Assembly: GCA_001687465.1 (NCBI GenBank)
Contig: LVLI01000098.1
Location: forward strand, 124,001 to 188,000
DNA from: Halocafeteria seosinensis
Lineage: Eukaryota > Sar > Bigyra > Bicosoecida
Direction: 5' to 3'
Length of the DNA stretch: 64,000 nt
Positions 22,433-33,410 of the stretch are shown piece by piece. Made by a program: the position numbers and the translations under genes. The stretch's first letter is position 1; each line of letters starts with the position of its first letter. The notes under the pieces are model-generated. The model did no database searches, was not told where the DNA came from, and saw nothing but the letters and a program-made list of their open reading frames with translations.

Positions 22433-22807
22433 ATGGCTAGCAAACGTCCTCGCTCCGATGTATGGGACTGGTACCAACGCGAAAAAAGGTGGCTTACCCC
22501 ATACAAAGATCCCACCGGCAATCGACAGGAGGTGTTTGCATATATTTGCCAATACCCTACTGATGAAAAGACACCTTGTGGAAGGGTTTTCCATCCAGAT
22601 GCTACTCTAAGTCAGGGAAGAACTAGTACGAGCCTACAGTACTAAAAAACCACCTGGACACGAAACATCCAGGATGGCAGAGCCTTAACACGCATGTAAG
22701 ACGCCAAATAGAAATATATACAGGAGGAAGAATCTGTCGATGCGTCCATGTCATTGCTGTCTGATGACCTTGATGAGGAAACAGTTCAGGAAGCATCCGA
22801 CTGCTGA
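22433..22807 (+). CDS. BED-type zinc-finger protein fragment
   Basis: The frame starts MASKRPRSDVWDWYQREKRW. The paired Cys (YICQ and TPCGRVF) are followed, one reading-frame step later, by LKNHLDTKHPGW, completing the Cys/Cys/His/His pattern of a BED finger. Two very short gaps would restore the frame: about 29 bp ending at CCTACAG (near 22640) and 28 bp starting GTAAG and ending ACAG (22695-22722). After the second, an acidic tail (ESVDASMSLLSDDLDEETVQ) reads to TGA at 22807. Either these are unusually short introns or the copy is decayed. It lies inside the GC-rich inverted arms, so a transposase fragment or a domesticated DNA-binding protein is likely. Confidence 0.5.
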
Positions 22808-22987
22808 TGTGAAGAAGGGCATTAGCACCACAACAGTGTGACAACACGCATAGATTATCCCTTTGTGGGAAAAACCGATCCATTTAGACGCATCTGAATA
22901 AAAATAACCTAAACAAACTACTGAATGGTGAGCACAATGAATATACATCCTCTTACACTGCAATATTTGCCAATATAAAAGCAGACC

Positions 22988-23085
22988 CGCGGAATCCCGC
23001 GTCCCGCGGATCTCACAGCCGGTCCCGCGCCGCGGGATCTCCCGCGCCGGTAGCGGGACACCGCGGGAGACATCCTAGGTCGGAG
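22988..23085 (-). repeat. Right GC-rich inverted arm
   Basis: Rich in CCGCGG and CCCGCG words. Its outer 18 bases are the reverse complement of those of the left arm. Confidence 0.7.
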
Positions 23086-23207
23086 CAGCACATTAAATAC
23101 CGTCTGGATCTGTATCATTGCTATAAAGCAAACCCTCGCGGGTAAAATATAATTTTGCCGATATGGGCGATTTGTCCTGTACCCCTGAAAGCAGGGGTGA
23201 GACGGGG

Positions 23208-23853
23208 CTACGTGCTGGTGCCAGCACTGCCAGGGAGTGGGTCAACTTCTATGGTTTGCTTAGTCTCCGCTACCCGATCATCCAGCTCAGTAGTCGTTTT
23301 TCTTGACTCCTCATTGCAAACAGACTCAACATCAGGATAGGCTTCACCAAGATACTCATTCAACACAAAATCCTCCATGTATTTGCTATCAAAGAAATAG
23401 CACATGCCGTGCTGGGTAAGGACATTTCCAGAATTGAGAAAATGCTGTAAGATGTTGGAGCGTAGTCCATGGTGTGGCTTCTTCAAACAGACTGTCTTCG
23501 TTTCCATGTTTCAAGAACGCAGGAGAGTGATCATCGAAACGAAATTTCTGAATCAAATAAGAAATTATTTACCATTTCTCAATGATATTGCGTATGCAGC
23601 TATGTTTTCGATAACTTACATGAGAAATAAAAGGCAACATAGTGTCGTGTGTTCCTTTCAGTGCGGTAGTGTGGTTTTGGCTCAGCTCCTGGAGGAAGCG
23701 TTGGCATTTGAAGCCACTTGAAGACCGAGGAAAGGCTTCCCCATATTCACTATTGATATATTCCCCTTCTTTGTAATGAAATAGATACTTTTCATCGCTC
23801 ATTCTATCGTTTGTAAACTTTAGGAATTCTGCGACCTGAAACTGCTTTAGCAA
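23208..23853 (-). CDS. Orphan with duplicated EYxGEA motif
   Basis: Two protein-like blocks on the minus strand share a motif. The first (about 23840-23620) has KYLFHYKEGEYINSEYGEAF; the second (about 23450-23330) has YFFDSKYMEDFVLNEYLGEA. A donor at 23619 (CAT|GTAAGT) and an acceptor at 23548 (TTCAG) fit an intron, but the frame after it does not lead straight into the second motif block, so another intron or a frameshift is needed. Just upstream (near 23890) there is an ankyrin-like phrase, GAASICGHVDIAKAV. The gene may be a lineage-specific ankyrin-type repeat protein, possibly broken. The 3' end and start are uncertain. Confidence 0.4.
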
Positions 23854-24195
23854 TGTCTACATGACCACAAATGGATGCTGCACCGCACCAATACACATAA
23901 AGTTTGATAAAAAATGCTTAATATATACAATGAATGTTCACTGGGAATTTCTCGCTCCTTAGCGACTCTAATAACATAAGGGCAAATCGTTGACTAAGAA
24001 TCACTCGATCATTCCGTTTGGAACGACGGTGATACGGTTATCCATAGTGCAACAATCCAGTCAGTAAGACCGGCGTGATGCGTTTCTACAGGGCATCCCG
24101 TAATGCGCTCACCAACAACGGGTTCCGGGAATCGAGGAAACGTTATATCCTGTTAAATGGAGGGAACTAAAAGAGAGAGTTAAACAGTTTGCAGT

Positions 24196-26455
24196 TTATT
24201 CCTCAGAACTGGAATCAGAGTTCTGCCGCACGATAACAGGGGAACGATGGAAGCTATTATTAAGTACACCTCGAAGGTTCCAAACACTCGCGGGACTCTC
24301 CGGCTGGGTATTGTATGAAGAATCTGTTGCTTTGCAACACAGCTCCAGCTCTGCTTTTCCCTCTTTGTCAAATTTCAAGTCCTTAGGTATTTTCACATTC
24401 GCTTCCCATGGGACCCACGCCCATGCCTGACCGTTTGGCTGTTTCTTGGCTTTTTCATCTAATTCGGCGACCTCCCAGGTTTTCCCACCATCCGCCGATA
24501 CATCAACTCTGATAACATTGCGTCCACCACCGCTCCAAGAATACCCACGCAATGTAATTTCCTCATCATCACGGTCTACGATAGCATGTGGCTCTGGATC
24601 ACAAATGGCGCTAGTCACTGGAGCTTCCTGAATAGGAGGAGAGCTGTCCCAGTCAATAGTATCCCACGTCGTGCTGGGACAGAAGCCTGCACATACCAGG
24701 AGAGAATCCAACATGAGCTGACACAAATCAATCATTCAACATAGTATGTCATACCTTTATAGTCGTTCTTCTGCCAATGGCTATCGCTCTCTTGGGGACT
24801 GGCCACAATCTTAGATAGCCACTTCACATTTCGAGCGCCAACGTGCCCTGCGATCCATTAAAGTCGACACAGTAGAAACGGTGAGAGTATCAATATATTA
24901 CCAATAAAGACTTACCAGGTGCGACGACTCGTAGAGGAAAACCGTGATCTCGGGGTAGTTCCTCGCCGTTCATCTCGTAAGCCAATATGACATCTCCACA
25001 CGGGTTCATCGCTTTGGAAACAGGGATGCTTGCCCCGTACCCTTTTCCCTCCGGATCCTTGTCTAACCCTTCAAAGCAAATGTGTCTAACAGTTTGGCTA
25101 TCCTGTTCATGCTGTGTAGCGTAAGGATCATCAAAGTTCAAGAACGAAGACTCCGGCAACCCCGCATACGTTAAAACGTCGCGAAGACGAACACCTTTCC
25201 ACTCGGCAGTGCTTATAGCAGCTGAGCCCCAAGTTAATCCCTTCACTTTTTCCACAGAGTTTAATTCATTTCGCCGGTTTCCAGCGCACTGGAGTGTTGC
25301 GGTAACTTTCACAGGTCTAAATTTAGTCTTGAGTTCATCCAAGGAGAGTGAAACTGGCTCCTCCTTACCGGGAACTTGAATATGAAGTCGATACGATTGT
25401 TTATCCACTCTCGGAACTGGTAAATGATTGCGGATAAAGAATATACCATTAGGAGTTAGAAAGTTGTCAGCCAACAGGTTCAGTGGGGGCTCCGCATTGC
25501 ACGGTGTTTCGGAGTTCTTAATCAGCGCAGGATGCCTCGTAGGTTCGTCGGCGTAAGGGCCCTCGCCTTGATTAGCAGTTCCAGAAGCACGCTCCACATC
25601 TTCGTCCGCTAGATTTCCGATCCTCAACTCTTCCAGCATTTTGTACACTTCCTGCTTTTTGTGTTGTGAATACAGTTGCCAGAAAGGTTCAATTGATTTG
25701 CCAGCAGCCAAGTTGATCTGTTCGGAATAGAAAGCATCACACCGTATATGCCAAAGAGCTCCAATTCAGTTGAGACTGCACATTCTTACCTTAGAAGATC
25801 CTCCAGGGTGGCGATGCCGAAAATGTGTGATATCGTACACGCCATGCTTATAAATTACCCAGACACCTGTTTCAGCTGTTGTATGTTTCTTTACCTCCTC
25901 CAGACTATAGGTTGGAAGCCCCTTTTTCTTCACTCCCGGTTGAATACCACCCCCAACTTCTTTGGCAACGTTAGTTTGCTTCCCCTTGTTGTCATCAATG
26001 TGGCTTACATCCACCTCTCCGTGGGCTCCTTTGATGGGGGGTCCAGCTCCGAAGGAGCGTGGATGTTCCTCCGCTGTTCGACGCGATAGTGAGCCTGGTT
26101 CAAGGCCTCTATGTTGGTCATACTTGGGGCGATGGCTCTCCTTGTGCTTCTCATCTTCATCGTCATGCTGATGGTCCTTGTGCTTCTGGTATTCGGAAGA
26201 AAATCGGCCTCGAAAAAGCCAGGAGGAGCGTTTACTGTCCTCGGAATCCTTTTCACAAGATGTCATGGATAAGCCCGCCAGAGCAATGGCAGCGAACCCA
26301 TACCCACCAAACTCTTCACGAGACTGTCGGTGCTGATGTTGGGATCCTGCTGAGTGAAAACCACGGCCTCCGAACCTGGCGCTCAGACAGGAGCTGACTG
26401 GAGTCCTCAGCTCATGGAGAACACGACGATGGGCACTTGTTGCTCGACGAAGCAT
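24196..26455 (-). CDS. SUOX: Sulfite oxidase with cytochrome b5 domain
   Basis: Exons in transcript order are 26455-25790, 25717-24916, 24847-24755 and 24686-24196, giving 683 residues. The enzyme oxidises sulfite to sulfate, normally in the mitochondrial intermembrane space. The N terminus is Arg/Ser-rich (MLRRATSAHRRVLHELR), then a weak hydrophobic stretch (FAAIALAGLS), as expected for that location. The cytochrome b5 domain starts at about LPTYSLEEVKKH and has heme His in HFRHRHPGG and in WQLYSQH. The molybdopterin domain has TLQCAGNRR with the Mo-binding Cys, ISTAEWKGVRLRDVL and PRDHGFPLRVVAPG. The dimerisation domain has LRGYSWSGGGRNV and AWAWVPWEA. It is longer than the animal enzyme, because of a His/Asp/Glu/Lys-rich linker before the b5 domain. 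Confidence 0.95.
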
Positions 26456-26991
26456 CTCTTAATCATTTATTTTTCAAGTATACGGCACTGCAATTTGTTT
26501 ATGCACCGTCTCATGTACAGGTACCGATGAAGTAATAACAATACCTGAGTGATAGAAGTTCACGAATCATGATGGAACTAGTAGTTACTTTTGGTTCAAA
26601 GTGAAGTGTTGACACGCAAGTTGAGTGGCCGGTTAGGTGCTAGTACAGTGTAGTGTAGTGGTGTTCGTGTGGCTATAGGAGCTCCTGGTTGCAAGGGAAG
26701 AAAACCCTCCAGTCATCAAGTGGGTGCTATCCTACTGCTTGGCTAGGGGTGGCGAATTTGGTCTTGGCCACTGTTTTACGCTGACTCGGTCAGGCCACGG
26801 CAGTGTCAGTGTGTGTGGCGAGGCACACTATTCAACTGGCATGCAGATCTAGAACAGTAAAAGCTCGAAGGAGTCTTCGACTTGGTGGCACGGTCAAGAA
26901 GCTCATTCAAGGCAGTGTTATACGGTGTAACTTACACCCAATTCCTGGTGCGGCCAAATGGTGTTACAATTGATTGAACTTTGGAGTATCG
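26456..26991. other. Intergenic
   Basis: About 0.5 kb between two minus-strand genes. No open frame, tRNA or repeat of note. Confidence 0.45.
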
Positions 26992-29094
26992 TTACCAATA
27001 GTTGTTACTCACTGCTATAAACTTCGTACTGGCACACCACGCAACCAATACTGCAAGCATCAACCATTGGCGATGAGGGTGCCGCAGAATACTTGAAGAG
27101 CCACAAAACTCCATACCTACACTAGGTCCTTGATCGGTCTGGATGACTAGCTCATTTTCCCAAATAACGGGATGGGAAGAATTAAGTGAGGTCAATGGGC
27201 CGCCTAGACCGTGCTGAACGCCTTCGGTGCCTCCTAGGAGCAAAGCGTACTGAACCTTAGGAGATAAAGAAGGGGGATTGCTGGAAGATAATAACGATAT
27301 TTCGTTGCGCCCTTGCCTAGTGAGCGGATAAGAGATGATCTCTTTTGCGAGGGAACATGTGTTCATGTTTGCGGAGCAGTTCTCAATAGCATGAAGTTGA
27401 ATAACCATATTCTTGTCTTCTCTGGGATTGTCGCGTGCTTGATACGCCATCAAACTGATCAAGTAGACCTCTTGATCTACTGAGAATTTGTACCCTCTCC
27501 AACTCTGGTGTCCATCGAAGGTGCCGGTAAGTTCTGCCTGAACATTCCCGCACTTCGGAGACGAAAACACGCACCCTGTGGGAACCATAGAAAAGCTCAG
27601 TGTGGCATGTGAGCTTGTGCTTGGAAATCCGCTTGGTGACAGCGTAAAGACGGATGTCATGCTCATTGCAGAAGTGACTGGACGCGATGCGGGAAGAGTT
27701 CCCGACATGGTTGGCGTGGGAGTCGGACTGGTTGTCGGGCATACTAGCTCAGCGTCTTCGGAACTAGCGACCTTAACAACCATACCCTCTGTCGTGTGTG
27801 GGACAAAGACGTGCAACGCTCTTTCAGTATTCAAATATCCAAATACGGAAACGAGAGAGCTACCTGTCGATAATTCACAGGGGAAAACCTTTCGTCTGCT
27901 AACCTCCTCGCAGAATAGAGTGCGACTCCATCTACCATTTCCAAGATCATACTTCCACACCTCATATGATGAGCCTAGAGTTGCAGGTGAAACAAGGACG
28001 AAAAGCCTTCCTTGCAATAGAATGGTTGCCCAACAATGATGTTTAATCATAGCTGAAAGCGAGAGTGGAAAACCAACGGGTTCATTCTCTCCAGAGCAGC
28101 TGAACCTCAATGCATAAACCCTCTCCATATTATGATGATACTGCGTCAACAACAAATAGGTCGAATCCCGTGTACCGGTACCGTCAACATGTGGGATTGC
28201 AACGAGTAGTCTGCCCGTTGTACGATTCTCCATACCCCGCAGAGCCGAGACGTCCCAACTCACTGTGGTGGATCCTTCGAATACCCATAACCATGGCTTC
28301 TGTTTTGGTTGAAACGATTTTGAGGAAATCCCACCCATAAGGTAATGCGTCATACCACAGCTCCAAGTCGACCCGCCGCTTCTAGCTGAGGGTGCTGAGC
28401 TCGGGGACTGAAGACGGGTCCACAACGCTTGGTGTGAATTCCACGACCACATGTCTTGGTAGAATTCGACCCCACCCTTGGGAGTGTAATCGAACCCGCC
28501 GAATAAGAACAAGGCAAAACCTCGATACGAAGGATTTGCTGCGTTTGAAACGTTGCTTGGTTGGGCCCACAGATGCGTTTTCCTTCGGGGTTTCGGACAT
28601 GTAACTCCCGGTTTCGACGGGGATAAGCGGCTACTATCACACTGGTCAAGCTTCCTCAAAAAGTGTTTGCGACCTCCGAAGAAAGAATTTCCCAAGTATA
28701 TCTCGTATAGGGATGCCCCTGGTAACGACTGTCTTCCAGTCGTATCATGTCGGACAGTGTATATGATCCAAGTCGAAGGTTCCGTTGGATGGGGTACCGT
28801 AACTGCGTCTCTGTCTACCATAATTTGCGCAAGCAAAGGAGCGTAGAGCTTCTCCGTTGTCATGCTGCCGACAAAATGCTCAACGCTTCGGATTTCCGAT
28901 TCTTCCCGCTCCGAACATTCTCCGAGAACCTGCCACCTCGGGCGGGACTCCTTGCGTTGTGGGAGACCCTCCCAGACAGCCATCGATGCCGAGGCGTTCC
29001 TTCCATCTTTATCGGCTTGCAGCGCATATTCAGTCAGAGCTCCAACATGTACTATAAGAAAAATCGGTATGACTGTGTGGAAAAGAGGCAGCAT
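26992..29094 (-). CDS. Kelch-like secreted or membrane-anchored protein
   Basis: Frame of 700 codons from the preferred start at 29094, where a signal peptide begins (MLPLFHTVIPIFLIVHVGA). The frame extends 48 codons further upstream without similar features. The ectodomain (about residues 150-430) has kelch-like blade motifs, including FALFLFGGFDYTPKGG with a Trp-containing partner MWSWNSHQALWTRL, then SYEVWKYDLGNGRW. A Thr/Ser/Pro-rich stalk follows (PTTSPTPTPTMSG). A second beta-rich domain (YKFSVDQEVYLISLMAY) precedes a C-terminal hydrophobic segment (WLMLAVLVAWCASTKFIAV). That segment could be a type I anchor or a GPI-attachment signal. Surface recognition or adhesion is inferred. No enzyme residues recognised. 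Confidence 0.7.
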   Translation of the reverse strand: MLPLFHTVIPIFLIVHVGALTEYALQADKDGRNASASMAVWEGLPQRKESRPRWQVLGECSEREESEIRSVEHFVGSMTTEKLYAPLLAQIMVDRDAVTVPHPTEPSTWIIYTVRHDTTGRQSLPGASLYEIYLGNSFFGGRKHFLRKLDQCDSSRLSPSKPGVTCPKPRRKTHLWAQPSNVSNAANPSYRGFALFLFGGFDYTPKGGVEFYQDMWSWNSHQALWTRLQSPSSAPSARSGGSTWSCGMTHYLMGGISSKSFQPKQKPWLWVFEGSTTVSWDVSALRGMENRTTGRLLVAIPHVDGTGTRDSTYLLLTQYHHNMERVYALRFSCSGENEPVGFPLSLSAMIKHHCWATILLQGRLFVLVSPATLGSSYEVWKYDLGNGRWSRTLFCEEVSRRKVFPCELSTGSSLVSVFGYLNTERALHVFVPHTTEGMVVKVASSEDAELVCPTTSPTPTPTMSGTLPASRPVTSAMSMTSVFTLSPSGFPSTSSHATLSFSMVPTGCVFSSPKCGNVQAELTGTFDGHQSWRGYKFSVDQEVYLISLMAYQARDNPREDKNMVIQLHAIENCSANMNTCSLAKEIISYPLTRQGRNEISLLSSSNPPSLSPKVQYALLLGGTEGVQHGLGGPLTSLNSSHPVIWENELVIQTDQGPSVGMEFCGSSSILRHPHRQWLMLAVLVAWCASTKFIAVSNNYW

Positions 29095-30301
29095 TCGGAA
29101 GATACTGGATGGATCGATGGGATACCACACACGACCTGTACATGTATTTCGTTGGTTCCGCCGAAATATGTATGCCCATGTTCTGCTGAACCGCTCTTCT
29201 GAATATTTTGTTGGCTTCGAAACAAGATTCCTTTTCACTTTCCCACTCTCGTACGATACGGTATTTTACCCCTCAATGACAGGTCATCGGATATGTGTAT
29301 TAGTATTTGGTTTTCCCGGAAGACGTAGTGCGCTAGACCGCAGGAGCGGTCGCCGGGCCCTCGGCTTAAGATGCCGCCGACCCGCTCATGCATTAGCAAA
29401 CACTGTATTACATTGAATACATACATATGTAGTGATTTGCAAACAGCAGAGTCTAGGTGAAATGGCGAATACGAGTCCACATAAGTATAAGAATAATGGA
29501 TTCATGGATGGATTGACAGGTTTGGCAGAATTGAATCAGAATTGGAACTGTTGGTCTAGCACGGCGTATTGCGATAGCCAACCAAGGAGCCTATCGGGAT
29601 GCACGGACAGCAGACTCCAATATGGGATATTATACAACTAGCATTGAAAATCACTCGACGTTTCCATACATACCATATATGGTACATGTAGTGACGCGGT
29701 GCCAATTGGCATTCTTCACTTACATACATGTATTCTTGGGGCAAGAGAACAAGGAGGAGAAGGGCGTACACTGTAGGACTCACAGGCACGTCGCCTGGGT
29801 TCAGAGTGTTATGGAGTATACATGACATCATTCTGGTGCCGTTGTCCAGATAGAACTGCACTCCGGGACACTCCAACTTGCTGCCGAGTGTGAGTCAACG
29901 TGGTGGTTGCAGCCTGCAGAAGGAGTGCAGCAGTCGTCCTGCTCGAACCCAGGCTGGTATCCTGGTGCCGAAAAGGATCGCGCGAAGACCTTATTAATGC
30001 CTTCTATCCAATGCACTGAAGGACTGTGGTATTAGATCTGTCGCTACAAAAGTTATGTTATTCACTATATAACTCAAACAAGGCGTCAGGGAAACCTTGT
30101 CCAGTTTCGAAGCACGTCAGGGCGATCGTTTTTTTGAACAAGTGTTCTGGCGTCTTGGCATTGCAAGTTGACAACGGTAGGCTGACATTCTACGGCTTCT
30201 CATCGCTTTGAATAAGTATACTCTTACAGCAGCTGAGGAAAAGCATTTCGGTATAGCGCCTCCGAAGAGTATTGTTTCACGCCGGACAGCCAGCCCCAAC
30301 G
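29095..30301. other. Divergent spacer with short unassigned frames
   Basis: About 1.2 kb. A GC-rich imperfect hairpin lies near 29345-29388 (gagcgg...ccgctc). Minus-strand frames near 30016-29700 read MHWIEGINKVFARSFSAPGY and, in another frame, LECPGVQFYLDNGTRMMSC with a hydrophobic end. These could belong to one small membrane-protein gene, but no normal-sized intron joins them. Otherwise nothing recognisable. Confidence 0.35.
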
Positions 30302-31850
30302 ATGCCGGAGATACACGTGGATGGAGAGGAGCATGATAATAGCTCCCAAGGAGCAGAATCGAACACCATTATCCAGGGAGTAGCTGTTCGGTAAGTCATT
30401 GATTTTGTCTTGAGATAGATATTGGTTTTTTACCTCTCTTGTGGAAATATTGCATATCCTCGAGATCTACAGAGGCGACGGCACCAGCAAAATAGTCCAG
30501 TGGGTTCTAATCGGGAGTTACTTCTCGTCGTTGCTAAGCCTCTTGAGCTGTGCATGCTATGCGTTCGTGCTAGTTTCCGTCGAAAAGTTCTTCTCTACGA
30601 TTTTTCTCGGAGCGACCACTCTGGTTGTGGGCATTCCCTTGTACGTAGTACACAACTAAAGGAGAACTATCAGCCAAAAGCCAATTCGTCCACCATTGTG
30701 TATGTCAGCATGAGTTACTTTAGCAAAAGTTGGTGCCATGGGGACAAGCAGAGCCAAGCGAATGTGTTATGTGTAAGTGTTGCGTATAGCGTCGATGTGG
30801 ATTGGCGCGGGGAAGGTAACCTACTGATACCATAACGTCTATCGCAGACTGTACTGTCGAACATTTTTTCTTTCATTTCCTCCGTACGATTTATTACGTT
30901 AATTATTACGGTAGCAATTGTTTCTTATCGAGGTTCCGGGTCGTCGAGCAGTAAGTATCCTAACCAACTGTGTACCTTCGTGACTGGTTGACCATTCCTT
31001 TCCCTACGATACAGATATTCTCCTCTCTCTCGATGGCTTCCTTGCTTTTCTGTATGCTATTGGACTCACGGCTGCATGGAGACTTAGTATTCAAGAGTGG
31101 TCATCCATCGGCCGCGCAAGTAAGCCAACAGCGCTAAAAAGGGTGGTGTTACATTGCATCTACCACCAGTGCATCATGCAGATGCATGGCACCTCTGTTT
31201 CAATACGGGAACGCTAGTTTTGGAGGCCTTTGCTTTGGCTATATCGATAGCTGCCATGGCGCTTGGCTACTTAGACTCGCTTGCTGATCTCCTTCTAGCT
31301 ACTGCTCTAGTCGTGGACGCAATTGCTGGAGCATTTTTACCGACGTAAGTACACTGAGTGAGTCTGCGGGTATCGATTGATCGCTGTTACTTTGTGATGA
31401 TACCGCAGACTGGAACTTTACGGTATTAGTTGCCGCTCGGCACATGTGCTAGCAGCTGTGAGTTGCATTCTAACATCTAAAACTTCCATCGAGACGAATA
31501 AATGTGTTTGCGTCCTTGCAGTTTTGTGTATGCTCAGTGCTCAATTTCTTGGACTCTATGAGGACAGTAACACTCTCTGCGGCTATTGATAACAATAGTT
31601 TCGCTATACCGGCTAACAGTAAGTGGCTATTCCGCAGTCTCGTATACTTGAGAACGAATGTCTAATTGTGAACCACTCATCTTTCACACCTCACTATACA
31701 GTTTGGATGGCATGCATTTTAATCAAGGGATTTCAGGGTGGTATCCAATGGTTTGCTGTTACTCTGGGGGCGAAATTAGTAAACAGGACAGAATCTCTAG
31801 CGTTTGATCCTGCCAACGTCCCGGTTGCCATCCCCATAGGAGTAGTTTGA
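30302..31850 (+). CDS. Nine-exon polytopic membrane protein, unknown family
   Basis: Exons 30302-30390, 30473-30640, 30709-30772, 30848-30950, 31015-31119, 31170-31344, 31409-31457, 31522-31618 and 31702-31850 join in phase to give 332 residues. About six to seven hydrophobic segments are visible, among them WVLIGSYFSSLLSLLSCACY, FFSTIFLGATTLVVGIP, FITLIITVAIVSY, LDGFLAFLYAIGLTAAW, FALAISIAAMALGYL and LLLATALVVDAIAGAFL. The N terminus is acidic and hydrophilic (MPEIHVDGEEHDNSSQGAES). Charged residues between helices are few. I recognise no transporter or receptor signature. The consistency of nine phase-matched exons is the main evidence for a real gene. Confidence 0.75.
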
Positions 31851-32711
31851 AGAAACCACAAGAAAACACCAAAGCAGCTTATCACAAACATGGTGAGGAC
31901 AGTTGACTAATAAGAGGCACACGTAAAGGTGGTGTACGTTACCCCGTGTAGCGTTTCGATGCGGTGGACTAATACCCGTACCCAAGAGTGGATTAGTACT
32001 TGCGCATGCAATCCAGGTTCTCCAGACCGGAAGCTTCGTTATCTGATACGGAAGAATCCCCTATGGTGTTACCGGAATAACTTATTGAGGACAATACAAG
32101 GTCCCTCAAACATTAATTTTTGAATGGAATCAGTGTGGAATCGGTAGTCGGTGTTACGCGCAGTTCAGCAATAAACTGGAACTGGGCAGCTGCCTGCTGG
32201 AAATCGTTTCAGTACTTTTTCCTTATCAAACAGAGAGCACTGAGAGATAGAGAAGTACCCGTGTGTCTACTGCACATAATGTACTACTGTCTCTGTTGAT
32301 GTAATGGGATCCTCGCTCCACGTTTCTCAATTCTCAGAAGGATGCGGCGTCCATTGCATACCAGGGTATGCCCACAGATTCTTGGGCAGGATCTCATTTG
32401 GAGCTGCTGTAACTTCAAACCAAAATAATTCACACTTCTAAGTGTGACTTCTGGCATTTCACCAATGGACCACCGTTTGGTGAGTCAATGAAGCTTCATC
32501 TTCACAATCCTGATACCATGGTACCATATTGGTATAGTGTACAATATTCACCACTTAGTATCAAGATTAGGTAGTTGTCAATTTGTGTGGTTGAGCTGTT
32601 GTTGGTCGTGCTAGTGGTCTGAATTCGACTGGTATTGTGTGTGCCGTGTCGCAGCGGATCCTTGGGAATTGTCGAACACTGTTGGATTCCATCACTTATA
32701 AGGCGTGAATC
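31851..32711. other. Intergenic between tandem genes
   Basis: About 0.86 kb without coding signal. Near 32510-32550 there are short palindromic words around taccatggta and accatattggta. The promoter of the ankyrin gene should lie at the right end. Confidence 0.4.
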
Positions 32712-33410
32712 ATGCCCACAGAAGACCCTTCCACAGGTTCTCAGGCGAGCACAGGTCAGAGTGAAGCTCCAGGCCAGTTCGACATGGAAGCGACACAGGA
32801 TTTAATTATAGCCACGATGGATCCCAGTGTGGAAGATGCCAAAGAAGCGATCTCCCGTGGAGCCAACGTTAACCACAAGAATGAGGTACGGATTGCTTTA
32901 CCTCGTCTTTATATCTTTTTGATTCGATGACTTTGACTGTATACAGCATGGTATGTCACCCTTGTTAATAGCATGTGGGGGAATTGGACCACGGCAGATG
33001 CTGAAGGAATTGCTCCAAGCCGGGGCAAATGTCAATATCCGAGATAAAGTACGTATCTATATAAAATTCACTAGTTTTGTATTAGTTCTTAAAAGTGTTG
33101 TTGTCTTTGTCCTCAGGAACATTGGTCACCGCTGCTATACGCAGCCTCTGTTGGCCAACGACCACTGGTTGAGGAACTCCTTGACTGGAATGCGGATTTA
33201 GAAGCTCGTTCAACGAGTGGTTGGACAGCATTGACACGAGCTTCCTTTAGAGGAAATCCTGCGGTCGTCCGCCTTTTACTACAGACCGGAGCTAATCACA
33301 AAGCTGAAACTGAAGGGAAAACAGGTCGTCAATGGGCACTGCAACAAGGGCACCATGAAGTAGTTAATGTGTTCGATACAGAAAAGCCTTCCGAAAGAGA
33401 AGAAAGGTAA
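32712..33410 (+). CDS. Small ankyrin-repeat protein
   Basis: Three exons (32712-32885, 32947-33048, 33117-33410) give 189 residues. A short acidic, Ser-rich N terminus precedes about four ankyrin repeats. Diagnostic phrases are AKEAISRGANVNHKNE, HGMSPLLIACGGIGPRQMLK, LLQAGANVNIRDK, HWSPLLYAASVGQRPLVEEL and GWTALTRASFRGNPAVVRLL. Exon borders fall close to repeat borders. Such proteins are usually soluble adaptors, and the partner cannot be told from sequence. The next gene is convergent, 145 bp away. Confidence 0.88.

Larger units (their letters stand above)
22201..23085. mobile_element. Candidate BED/hAT-like transposon remnant
   Basis: Two GC-rich arms of about 100 bp (22201-22311 and 22988-23085) bracket roughly 680 bp of ordinary composition. 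The outer 18 bases are exact inverted copies: cctaggatgtctcccgcg on the left matches cgcgggagacatcctagg on the right. Both arms are dense in CCGCGG and CGCGGG. The interior encodes a BED-type zinc finger, a domain typical of hAT transposases. No catalytic transposase domain remains, so this looks like an internally deleted, non-autonomous copy. I found no convincing 8 bp target-site duplication, and exact ends are not fixed. An outer pair of CAGGGG / CCCCTG (near 22194 and 23180) could be the true ends. Confidence 0.55.

Noticed and set aside
29345-29388. Possible tRNA from a GC-rich hairpin
   Set aside because: No cloverleaf, anticodon arm or T-loop consensus could be laid out.
28382-29416. 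Plus-strand frames of up to 184 codons across the kelch-like gene
   Set aside because: Antisense to a 700-codon frame with a signal peptide and coherent domains.
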